DNA from: Mugil cephalus
Lineage: Eukaryota > Chordata > Actinopteri > Mugiliformes > Mugilidae
Assembly (NCBI RefSeq): GCF_022458985.1
Contig: NC_061776.1
Coordinates: 1,403,575 to 1,467,574 of the forward strand
DNA length: 64,000 nucleotides
Direction of reading: 5' to 3'
Part shown: positions 54,990 through 64,000 of the stretch, in pieces
How the letters are laid out: the number at the start of each line of letters is the position of its first letter
Numbering within the stretch: the stretch's first letter is position 1
Program-made: the position numbers and the translations under genes
Notes under the pieces: generated by a model
Told to the model about the DNA's origin: nothing
Databases searched by the model: none
The model's input: only the letters and a program-made list of their open reading frames with translations

Positions 54990-57151
54990 ACTTGAATAAA
55001 ACTCATCTTGAACTAAATCAGAACTGAGCTCAGTCTCTGAATCAGTCTGTTCCTTGTCTTGGTCTCTGTTGGTCTTTTCCTCTTGGTTTCTATCAGTCTC
55101 TAACTTGTCTTGGTCTTTAATGTCACTGCAGTTATCATCCTTGTCTTGGTCTTTGTTGGTTTGAGTCTCAGTGTCATGTTTGTCCTGTTGACCTTGATTA
55201 AAACTGAGAACTGAGAGGATTCTCTCCTTTCTCTACTTTAGCCATGAACTCTGCTTTTTGTTTCATCTTCATCAAGAGACTCAACTCGTTTCTTCCAGCC
55301 TGGTTTGGCCTCAGCTTTCTCTCCTTCAATCAACATGTCAATGTACTCTGGAGTGGACAGAGGGTTTGGTTTCAGTGCTATCTCTTTCAGTCTGTCCAGA
55401 CATCTGGCAGATTCCTTTATCAGATTCACCACCTCACCCTGGATACGATCATATTCATCCTTCAGTTTATCAACCAATGTCTGAACAGGTTTCTTAGCTT
55501 CTGTGGCTTTAAGATATTTTTCCTTCAGCTCTTTCACAGTTAGTTTTTCTTTAACTTCTTTATACTCCCATTTGTACTTCTGATTAAAATGTACATTCCA
55601 GTAACATTTGCCTGGACACTGTTTACAGTATCCATCTTGTCCCATTGCTACACAGCGAACTTTATCACTATCATTTGGTATAGGACAAGGGTAGTGACAG
55701 GTGACATGACATGTCTGACAGTTGGTGATGTAGTTTCCAGAACCAGAAATGTCCTCTTTAAAAGGCTTTGTGACAGTCACGTCAAACTCAAACTTCTCAT
55801 TTCTGTTGATCTCTGCCTCAAACTCTTTCAGTTTTTCTTTTGTCTCTTTCATTTCCTCCATCTTGGCTAAACCAACTTTAACCTTCACCTGCAGATTTTC
55901 GACTGAAATCTCAAGCCGTTGTCTCTCTCTGAGGACCTCCTTTGTCAGTGTCAAACTTTTAGTTTCTACTTGATTCAAAGCACCAAAAAACTTCTTCATG
56001 CTTTTTATCCCCATGTTCCAAAACATCTGATCAAATCCTCCATCATCATCATCATCATCACCTCCACTCATGCTGTGAGCTGCAGATTTGTTGTCTGCAA
56101 ACAAGGCTGAATTATTGAATTTGAAGTGAAGTGGCAGCCCGTTCTTAGTTTTAGGACATGGGACACCTGCAGCATTGATCGCCTCTAGAACTGGAGGCTG
56201 TTTGCCATCTGCAAATGTGACCAGAACTCTGATGTTTTCTGCCACATCTTTGCCAAAGATTGAGAGCACTGAGTCAAACACATATTTCTGTGTTGGTGTG
56301 AGTCGTGCTAAAGCAGCCTGAACTACAACACACACTGCATCAATTTCAGTGACACCATGTCCAGAAGAGAATAGATTACGTATCTGCTGTGTGATCTCTC
56401 TGTCTCTTTCTATTCCTCTGGTGTCTCCAAAACCTGGAGTGTCCACAATGGTCAGAGAGTAGGGGATGTTAAACCCCTCCTGGTGGTTGATTTTGTATGC
56501 AGTGACTTCAGAGGTCTGACTGTGAACCTGAGATAGTGACTGATCCTCATGAACTAACTTAAACCTAAACGAGTCCTTCCATTTAACACCTAGAATGTAG
56601 TTGATCATCCCACTGATGAGAGTTGACTTCCCAGCACCAGTTGCTCCAAGAACCATTATGGTACGACTGTGTTTTGTGACGTCTTCCCCAAAACTGAACC
56701 ATCTGCAACCACATACACTGGTTCGTTGTTCTTTCAGGGGAATCTTATAAACAGAGAGAGGTCCTTCCTCAGATTTCAACAGAGTGCTTTTTACTTTAAC
56801 AGCATCAACAAGTCTTTTACTGAGCTTTGTCTTCTCTGGATGAAAATCTCTGATGTAAGGTAACGTTTTAATGAAATCACTGACTGCACTGGTGTTCTCG
56901 GCTCCATATCTGGGAGGAGAAATCTTCAGGGTCACACTGTTGTGGTTGGTGTCTCCTGCTGTCACAGTTTCAAGATTTAAAGGTGGCTCACAGTTCTCAT
57001 TGACAAGAAAGCCTTCTTTATAAAGGTAGATGCTTGAACCTTTATATCTCTCATTGGTTAAACCCACTGTCACGAACTTCACCTTCTCATTCTCCTTGTA
57101 CTTCTCTGCAGAATCATTGAAGAGTTTTACCCCTTCATACACGCATTTCAT
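54990..57151 (-). pseudogene. GTPase half of a broken SNTX-FN3-GTPase gene
   Basis: The 637-codon frame (57,151-55,238) begins inside the thioredoxin-like region, crosses a fibronectin domain with an in-frame loss of roughly 50 residues after RYGAEN, lacks the second fibronectin domain, and continues into a GTPase like that of the 29-31 kb gene: Walker A GATGAGKST (169-177), DTPGFGDT, and the cysteine-rich region ending CPGKCYW. One extra A near 55,273 shifts the frame and ends the protein after KKRVESL. The remaining tail (55,237-54,990) is out of frame and contains a single acidic unit where the paralogue has 23. The start is not native, so it is called a pseudogene, though a GTPase could still be expressed if another promoter served it. 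Confidence 0.75.
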
Positions 57152-57392
57152 ATCTGTACTACTAGATCCTTGATATGGAAACCCATGTTCCTGTCTTAGA
57201 ATAAATGTGGTGTTCGGTTGATCTGTTTAAGATCGATTTTGATAACTGAGATACTGGTTCAGGTCTTCATGGTGAAGGTGAAGCAAATCTTCACACTATC
57301 GCTCACTCTTGAAGTTCCTCCTTAGATCCGATTAGAAGCGTCTTGGGTGTTGTTTGAATTTGGTTGAATAAGATTTTTAAATGGTTTTCTTT
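57152..57392 (-). pseudogene. Disrupted linker between SNTX and GTPase halves
   Basis: On the minus strand remnants of the thioredoxin-like region can be followed with stops and frame changes (for instance ICFTFTMKT near 57,285). It diverges much more from the 21 kb gene than the flanking parts do, and it separates the SNTX frame from the GTPase frame. Confidence 0.55.
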
Positions 57393-58387
57393 TTACAGCC
57401 CTTTGTTGGTCTCTGTTGAAGGTGAAGCAAGTTTCTTCTTCAGCACGTCTACCAGCTCAGACTCCTTTTCTCCTCCTCCTCGGATCGATGGAAGCTTCTT
57501 GGCCAAAGTTTGTTGGAACTCCAGCTTGAACTCACAGCACATTTCTTTAAATGTTTTAATCTTTTTACAGACTTGTGGGAACTGCTGTGCGGTGGTGGTA
57601 CTCAGTGCATCATTGCACCTGATTTCCAGCTCCATGAAGTCCTCCAGGAGTTTCTGTGCTTGGTGAACTGATCTGATACTTATCTGATGGACCAGTTTAG
57701 CTGCACTAGAATCTAAAGTTGTCAGTGGTAACAGCCAGACCTTCATTGGTACGACATTTTCTCCGTTGGTTCCCAGTAGTTTTGGCAGGCTTTGGTAGAC
57801 CTCAACAGCATCCGAATAGGACACTGGATTTTTTGTTAGAGAAAAGTCTCCAAGAAATTTGCACGAGAATTTCTCAACCTTCGCTTTGTCCTCATCTTCC
57901 ATTTTCAGGGAACCTTCACCATCTATAGGAATGGTTGGTATCTTGTTGATCATCATTTTCAAGTTGCCCTGAATGTCTTGATGATTTTCTGTCTCTGAAA
58001 CTTCGCAGTCAAACACAAAGAAGGCTTGTGCCCCATAAAGAATACCTGTGACTACATGAGTTGCTAAACCTTGTTCAAAAACGTATGGATGTTTCACATC
58101 TCCTTTTCCAAGATGATTCATTGACAGTTCCTGGAACTTTGTGGTAGTTTTGTACTTCAGTGTCATTCTGGCCTGTTTTTTAGAGGTCTTCTGATCATTC
58201 AGATATTTGGCTGATCCTTCAACTTTTACCAAACCACCACAGAAACTTGCTTTAAGAGACGCTTCAACATTTAGTGCTGATAATTTATCCTCAATTGACT
58301 CAGATGCAACTATCTCAAAGTCACTGTTAGGGCTGGGTTGTTCCCTTGTATATTTCTGCAGGTCATTCTGGTCCCACAGAGTCATTC
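57393..58387 (-). pseudogene. SNTX-like half, exon 2, prematurely ended
   Basis: After a ttgacag acceptor at 58,388 a frame of 331 codons matches residues 9-330 of the 21 kb gene closely (MTLWDQNDLQ, THVVTGILYGAQAFFVF, GTNGENVVPMKVWLLPL). It ends with a foreign tail, TETNKGL, and a stop at 57,393. The perforin-like and helical parts are present but everything after them is cut off from the frame. Joined to exon 1 it could encode a stand-alone SNTX-like protein of about 365 residues; whether it is made is unknown. Confidence 0.75.
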
Positions 58388-58558
58388 CTGTCAAATCACA
58401 TCAAGGTTAAATGATCTGTTATTGCCTCCATAATTTTCAGACAAAAAATTAAAATCCTCAAATATATGAATGTATAAATGTAAAATAAATCTTTCGTTTG
58501 TTTATAAGAATGGTTCCACGATTTATGGTTTCAAAAAGTGAATCAGAGGTGACATTAC

Positions 58559-58666
58559 CAGGGATGAGTGAGTCTCTGCGGCAGTCATACAGCATCCCGA
58601 GGCCGAATGGTCGGCCCAGTGCCACCACCTCCATAGTTCTGTTGGCTTCAGGGTCCATCTGTTGGT
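58559..58666 (-). CDS. SNTX-like exon 1 of the broken gene
   Basis: Bounded by a ttcaccag acceptor and a gtaatg donor, it starts MDPEANRTMEVVALGRPFGL at 58,658 and reads in one frame to IPG at the phase 1 junction with 58,387. It keeps the base missing from 19,070-19,176. Its upstream promoter is not visible; a solo LTR lies 150 bases upstream. Confidence 0.7.
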
Positions 58667-58818
58667 CTGGTGAATGCAGATGATATCAGGTCTGTGACTC
58701 TACTCGTATTCAACATCCATTCATTTATCTGTAGACGCAATGTAGAAGGGACAGTTCGTATAGAGAGCTCCATAACAAATAAATGTTTTCTGGTGTTGAT
58801 GAGCATGGGACTCATATT

Positions 58819-59237
58819 TGTCAAGGTTCTATGTCTGTCTTTTATTTTGTGTCTTGTTGTGTATCCTGATTTATTTTGTTAAGTTGCGGGGTTCCTGTCT
58901 TGTGCCTCCTTGTCTCTTGATTGGTTATTGGTCTCACCTGTGTTGATTGTCCTCATGTGTCTCACCTGTGTCTCGTCATCCCTCAGTCCTCATGTGTATA
59001 TATAGCCCTGCCTTTCCCTTTGTTCCTTGTTGCATCGTTAATGTTAGCTTAATTTCTTCATACCATGTTCCATGGTTCCATGTCATGTTGGTGATTTCTT
59101 TTGATTCTTGGATTTTGTATTTTCCTGCCATGCTTGCAGCGCCTTTTGTTTGTTATTAAATACTTTTTGATTGAACTTCGTGCCTCATCTATAGTCCTGC
59201 ATCTGCGTCCTCCCCTCAACACCCATCCCACTTGACA
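58819..59237 (+). mobile_element. Solo LTR with 5-bp target-site duplication
   Basis: The 419-base sequence begins TGTCAAG and ends CTTGACA, and is flanked on both sides by ATATT (58,814-58,818 and 59,238-59,242). It contains a TATA-like tatatatagccctg near 58,996 and an attaaa-type signal near 59,155. No internal retroviral or retrotransposon genes adjoin it, as expected after recombination between two LTRs. It sits upstream of SNTX exon 1 of the broken gene, in the opposite orientation. Confidence 0.85.
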
Positions 59238-59242
59238 ATATT

Positions 59243-61130
59243 CATATGTGAGGATTTCTGCAATAAATAAATAGGAAAGACTTTTGCTGTTGGGAATTTG
59301 GTTGAAGACAGAAATATCAACAAAAATACTTTGACAAAGACACACAAGCAGTGGACATTAGATCAGAGGAAATGTGACTTTTAAGATGGTACGTTTTTGA
59401 CTTTCTGAGACACAATGACTGCATGCGCGGTATGATAAACCATGGAAGAGGAACCATGATGGTGTGTTGCTGATTTAGTTTTTAATAATCTGTGTTTACA
59501 CTCTTCCATTAAGTGATTTCTTTTTTGATTCTTTTTTTTACTTTCCAACACCCAAGTACGCTCTTCCAGCTGATCACACATAGAAAGGTATGAATAGCAC
59601 GTAGTTGCTTTTAGGACATTTTTAGTGTTTTATGTGTCTCACAAACAGCATCAGTGCATCAAGGAAAATCTTGAATAAGAAGGTGTGCAATAAAAATACT
59701 AATGATCATATCCTGGCAAAAAAGCAAAACTTTACAACAATAAATGTGATACATCATTTATTTCAGTGTGGATATGGAAGGATATGGAGGAGGAAATAAA
59801 AATGTGCAATAACATGACAAATTTTAAAAATGAATATAGGCCTGTCTAATAAATAAGTATTTGGACATAGATAATTTTAGACTTACACAGAAATGATGTT
59901 AATAATATTTAATGTTCCAAAAATAATGAATGATTTTTGTTTTGTTTTTGTGTGTAATAACATGATATGGAGGAAGAAGAACAAGAAAGACTTCATCCTG
60001 TCCCTCCAACTAGATTTGTTTTTGGTCTTTTCTGGACTGTTATATTATACTAATTATATTTTTGGTGGATACTGATGCAACTTGTACTTGCTAATATGTG
60101 TTGATGGTTCGAGAAAAATAAATCGGTATCAGATAAAACCTTAACGATACCCATCCCAAGCCACGTACAAAGTTCTGTACAGGAAAGAATCCAAACATTT
60201 GTATTTACTCATTTCATTTATTTTGTGTTTTATAGAATGATCATACCATTTATGATTATCGTATGTATACCAGGTTTTAGCCTGTCAATATGACCCTGTG
60301 GGAAACATCATACCGTTGTGACCATGTCCACCAACACGGCCACTGCAACTCTGACGCACTAAAAGAAACCAAATAAAGAGTATTCAAACGTGTGCGGTGT
60401 CCCTGGGGGTGCACACTCAGAGTTCATAAAACTTTGACAAATCCCCTCTGGTCAACATCCACACACAACACAACATTCTCACTAAGACCTGTGTTACTTC
60501 CTGGATTGCTAAAGGGCTGTGGCCCAGATTTTCATTGCTTAAATAGGGAACTGATTGCTCATTGAGAACTGATGGCACTGACTGACTGCACCTGCACCAT
60601 GTAGGTGTGTAGGTGGACAAACAAAAGTTGATGGGGTGAATGAAAAAATAACACTAATATGGACATAATGGACAATAATGATTATTCATGTCAAAATTGG
60701 TCTTTGTGTAAAAAGAATAAAAAAATATAAAACAACAATAAATGTCTAACAGAAGATGAACTCCAGTACAGGCACATGAAATGCAATGTTCAAATGGATT
60801 GTGCCATGTGGCCGGGGTTAACATTCAGGCCTTTTTGTAGGTGGCGATATGTGTCTTTTCAGCAGGTTAATACCACGTTAGTATGGCCCAGTTTCCGGTT
60901 GGCCTTTTACGTCATATAATTAACAAGAGTCGTTCATGTGGCAGACCGGTATTTCAAACAACAACCATAGGGATAATAGTACACTTTTTAATCTTGTACG
61001 TAATGTTCACGCTGCTTCCGGAGCAGATAGATGGCACAATCTCTTAGACTGTTCTTCTACCGGCTCTGTTTACCTCGACGGATCTTTTATCGGCTCCGTT
61101 TAGCTTGTTCTTCTTCTGCGACCAGCTTTC
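59243..61130. other. No gene recognised
   Basis: AT-rich DNA with only short frames. No promoter of the ISRE/GAS type was found here for the SNTX exon at 58.6 kb. Confidence 0.5.
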
Positions 61131-61260
61131 TTGGATGTTTTGGATAATGAGAACTCCGATTCTAATCGGAGTAACGTGTTTACATGCTCTTAAGTTCTCC
61201 TGTTATAGTCCCATTGATTAAGGACTATAACAGTTTTTTTCACATGCATGTAAATGCACT
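61130..61260 (-). mobile_element. MITE copy related to 32,842-32,975
   Basis: ggataatgagaactccgatt through taagttctcctgttatagtc is the inverted counterpart of the MITE in the 32 kb LINE. A second ggactataacag lies at 61,220. Confidence 0.5.
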
Positions 61261-61599
61261 GAACGTTTCACTTACTTCCAGTTCAAATTGCACACACAAC
61301 TGACCAAAACTATTTTTTGGTAACTCTTTTTGTATAACCAGGAATTTCCAAACTGCCATTTGGACACTTTGTGAATGAAAAGGCCATAACTTTTAAACGC
61401 CCCAACATACAATCATAATCATGGGATCCACTGAAAAGGTGACACTCAGAGGAATTATATTTTGTAACAGTTATTAGAGCAACTGATATAGAATTAATGA
61501 AGTAAAATCACATTTTTTTGCATGCTTTCTCCAAGGAAACCACACTTCATTAGGCATGTCACATATCGTTGCTTAGAGCAGCTCACTGGCTACATGAAA

Positions 61600-62530
61600 G
61601 GCCAATCATCCGCTAGGCTGGCTGCAATTGGCTCAGTCTGCAAGGTGCAAGTTCTTAGGGGTGCACCTCGACAACAAACTGGACTGGTCTGCAATCACAG
61701 ACACCATGTACAGGAAGGGACAGAGTCCACTCTTCTTCCTTCAGTGACTCAGACCATACGATGTATGCAGTGAGATGCTACTCATGTTCTACCAGTCTGT
61801 GACTGACAGTTCTCTGAATGCAGCAAAGGAAGTGAAGCATAGGACACTGGACCTTGTGGAGTGGTCCCAGGCAAAACACCTACTCCTGAACATGGACAAG
61901 ACCAGGGTAGAAGTAATGGACCGCTACAAGTACCTGGGAGTCCACATGAAGAACAGACTGGACTGGAGGGACAACAATGATGCTGTGGACTAGAAGGACC
62001 TGAGTGGACTCTAGTTTCTCAGAAAGCTCAGGTCTTTCAATGTGAGCAGAGAGTTACTAGAGTCTTTCTACCAGTCTGTTGTAGTAAGGGCCCTGTTCTT
62101 TGCTGTGGTTTGTTGGGGGAGTGGTACCAGCAAAAAAAGACAATTGGGATCAACAAATTGGTCCAAAATGCTGGACATGTGATTGGTAGGGAGTTGGAGA
62201 CGTGAGGGACAGGAGGACACTGGACAAACTGCTCTCCATCATGGAAAATCCGTCCCATCCACTGCACCAAACACTAGAGGGACAGAGGAGCTCATTCTCC
62301 AGCAGAATGATTCAGTTCCTATAGTGAACACTACAGAAATGATTTTAGTCTTTATTCTATCCAGTTGTATAACAGCTCATCTTTATCTTTTTTCAAGGTA
62401 TTATGACCAATTCATTTCCCTGATGGATCATCAAAGTCTGTCTCCGTCTACAGCTATGTGTTTAATTTGTTAACTGCTATCAAGAAGTACAACTCTCCTT
62501 TGTAATATACCTGAGAGAAGATGAAAGATT
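61600..62530 (+). pseudogene. LINE reverse transcriptase C-terminal fragments
   Basis: Two broken copies of the post-YADD region of a CR1/Rex1-group LINE occur in tandem. One has FLGVHLDNKLDWSAITDTMY near 61,655-61,715, the other YKYLGVHMKNRLDWRDNN near 61,925-61,980 followed by RSFNVSRELLESFYQSVVV with stops. Related to 45,360-45,620. Not functional. Confidence 0.65.
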
Positions 62531-62539
62531 CGTGAAATT

Positions 62540-62645
62540 CTCGTCAAGTCAAGTCAATGTCAATTCTGACATGTGCAACACAAAACAGGATTGAAATTTC
62601 CATCCTCAAAGGCTATGATGCAGAAACTAAACAAAATATGAGAAA
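62540..62645 (-). repeat. CR1/Rex1-group LINE 3' tail
   Basis: gtcaagtcaagtcaatgtc and the following gtgcaacacaaaacaggatt are the reverse of the 3' tail at 33,565-33,670. Confidence 0.65.
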
Positions 62646-63041
62646 CAAGAAATCTGCAAACGTTGAGAAAATATATAAATATATATAAAATATATCCTGT
62701 ATATCGACACACTGATAATGTAGTGGGTTGGCCTGGAAAGAAAATGCTGAATTTTTGCCCAGTCCACCTCTGCTCTACATATTACCGACATGGCAGATTC
62801 ACACAGATTAAGATCACAGATGACCTCCATGATTATTACAAATTACTGGAGCTCCCCTGATAAAACTAGTCCACTCCTTGATCAGAGTTAGAATAAGAAT
62901 GTCCTGGAATCAGTCCTGAGATAAGCCACCTTGCTGAGGAATTTTAGGCTAATGTAGGAGCTAAGTGAGAGCATACTCAGAATATTTAATAATATGGACC
63001 GTCTCTCTAAGACCTTCTCACTTCTTTCTTTTAACTTCACT

Positions 63042-63670
63042 AGTGTGAACAGAAATACACTTTGACAGGAAGCAGGAAGCTAAAGCGTTCTGAGAGAGGT
63101 AACAACGGTTAACAGTTGTGATACATCCTGAAACACTGATGAAGAGATGATGTAGAACAGACTAATGGAGCTGGATCAGAAGTGTCTCAGAGACAGACAT
63201 GACGTCAACAGCATGAGGACGTGACCCTGACTAGATCTAATCATTAAAATACAGACATGATGATAAAGAAGAGAAGAGGCCCCTCCAGCCACCGAGACAT
63301 TAGCTGAGTTATGAAAAGTAGTGAAAACATAATCTGTCACTTACTTCATATGTCTTCTGCAGATGGACACATTACTGTGGGAGTGAAGGGTCCAGTGTGA
63401 CGTCCACTGATGTCTTCTGTGTTAACAACAAACACCAGGAATCACATTGACAGTAGAATTTACTCGGTGTCACAGTTCAGTCAACCCTCTTAGTATGTTT
63501 TCATTGACCACGCCTCGGCTCTACTCAGTCTTGCCTTGTCGGTCAGTTCATCTCACCTGTGTGCACCACCACTCCTCATCCATCCAGATCAGCGTATACT
63601 CTTTAAATCACACTCACTCTACCAGATTTATGTATTTTCCTGAGATTTTCCAGCCTTCATCTGCCTGACT
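63042..63670 (-). repeat. Cluster unit C: minus-strand leader module, partial
   Basis: Third copy of the leader module, including leader exon 3 with both splice signals (63,345-63,416) and the 80-base stretch shared only with unit B. It breaks off at 63,670 before leader exon 2 and the TATA box and joins sequence equal to 49,314 onward, so about 560 bases are deleted relative to unit B. Confidence 0.6.
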
Positions 63671-63714
63671 GGTTCACTTCCCTCTCTTCCTCACTTCACA
63701 CTCACTCACTCCTC

Positions 63715-64000
63715 CTTTCTTTATCTACAGTTCATAGGTCTTTGAACAGTGTAATATCATCCAACAGCCAGTTGATTAATCATCTCAGGGTCAGTCATAA
63801 CTTCAGGTGTATACAGCCACATCAGGCACCACATACATGGTTAAACCACATAGTTCTCTTAATGATTAGTTAAATTAACTGTTCAGAACTTGCTCAGTAT
63901 AAATGATCTACTTGAGAAACAGAAACTGAAGACACAGACTTTTATGTTTTTACTTATGGCAAATCAGATTGAATGTCTTTACAGTTATTGAGGCCATTTC
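63715..64000 (+). repeat. Copy of 49,314-49,620 upstream of a possible further gene
   Basis: ctttatctacagttcatagg through ttgaggccatttc matches the DNA just before the unit B leader promoter at 49,640. The window ends where the next ISRE/TATA-type sequence would be expected. Confidence 0.65.

Overview
The window is vertebrate genomic DNA and almost certainly comes from a teleost, probably a percomorph fish. The signs are spliced genes with GT/AG borders, TATA-box promoters, fish-type LINEs (L2, Tx1-like L1, CR1/Rex1-group), Harbinger and hAT transposons, abundant CA/GT microsatellites, and a family of stonustoxin-like (SNTX) genes fused to a GTPase. It contains no prokaryotic features, tRNA, rRNA or CRISPR array.

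The core is a small, repeatedly duplicated immune-type gene cluster. (1) A plus-strand gene (promoter near 17,960-18,030, leader exon ending 18,109, exon 1 at 19,070-19,176, large exon 2 at 21,668-25,362) encodes an SNTX-like perforin-related region, a thioredoxin-like region, two fibronectin III domains, a P-loop GTPase and a cysteine-rich and coiled-coil tail. Its promoter has an ISRE-type GAAAGTGAAAGT, a GAS-type TTCTGAGAA and a TATA box. Exon 1 lacks one base relative to its paralogue. (2) A minus-strand gene (29,041-31,605) encodes the GTPase and cysteine-rich tail without the SNTX region and ends in 23 copies of an acidic nine-residue repeat. (3) A broken minus-strand gene (54,990-58,666) joins an SNTX part like gene 1 to a GTPase part like gene 2. 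(4) At 49,630-51,950 the promoter remnant, intron pieces and 3'UTR of another plus-strand copy survive without coding exons.

Layout: 1-4,400 holds Harbinger, LTR and hAT remains. 4,393-7,190 is a first partial gene-cluster unit with minus-strand leader-like exons and a plus-strand pseudo-promoter. 7,249-15,742 is a near-complete L2 LINE followed directly by a 5'-truncated Tx1-like L1. 16,130-25,800 is the main gene and its duplicated upstream DNA. 26,390-31,600 holds a zinc-finger relic and the acidic-repeat GTPase gene. 32,240-46,230 is a transposon graveyard with CR1/Rex1-group LINEs, Tx1 ORF1 pieces, a second L2-like LINE, hAT, Gypsy, Penelope, MITEs, and a pair of histone-type stem-loops. 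48,175-58,670 is the second cluster unit. 58,819-59,237 is a solo LTR. 61,100-62,650 holds LINE and MITE fragments. 63,040-64,000 starts a third unit that runs off the window.

Working model (inference): the two GTPase genes and their relatives are interferon-inducible, cell-autonomous defence genes that expand by tandem duplication and decay by deletion and transposon insertion. The fused protein would couple a membrane-attacking SNTX fold to a nucleotide switch. The stand-alone GTPase with its acidic tail could be a partner or a regulator. Similarities between copies were judged by eye; no alignment score or database search was run.
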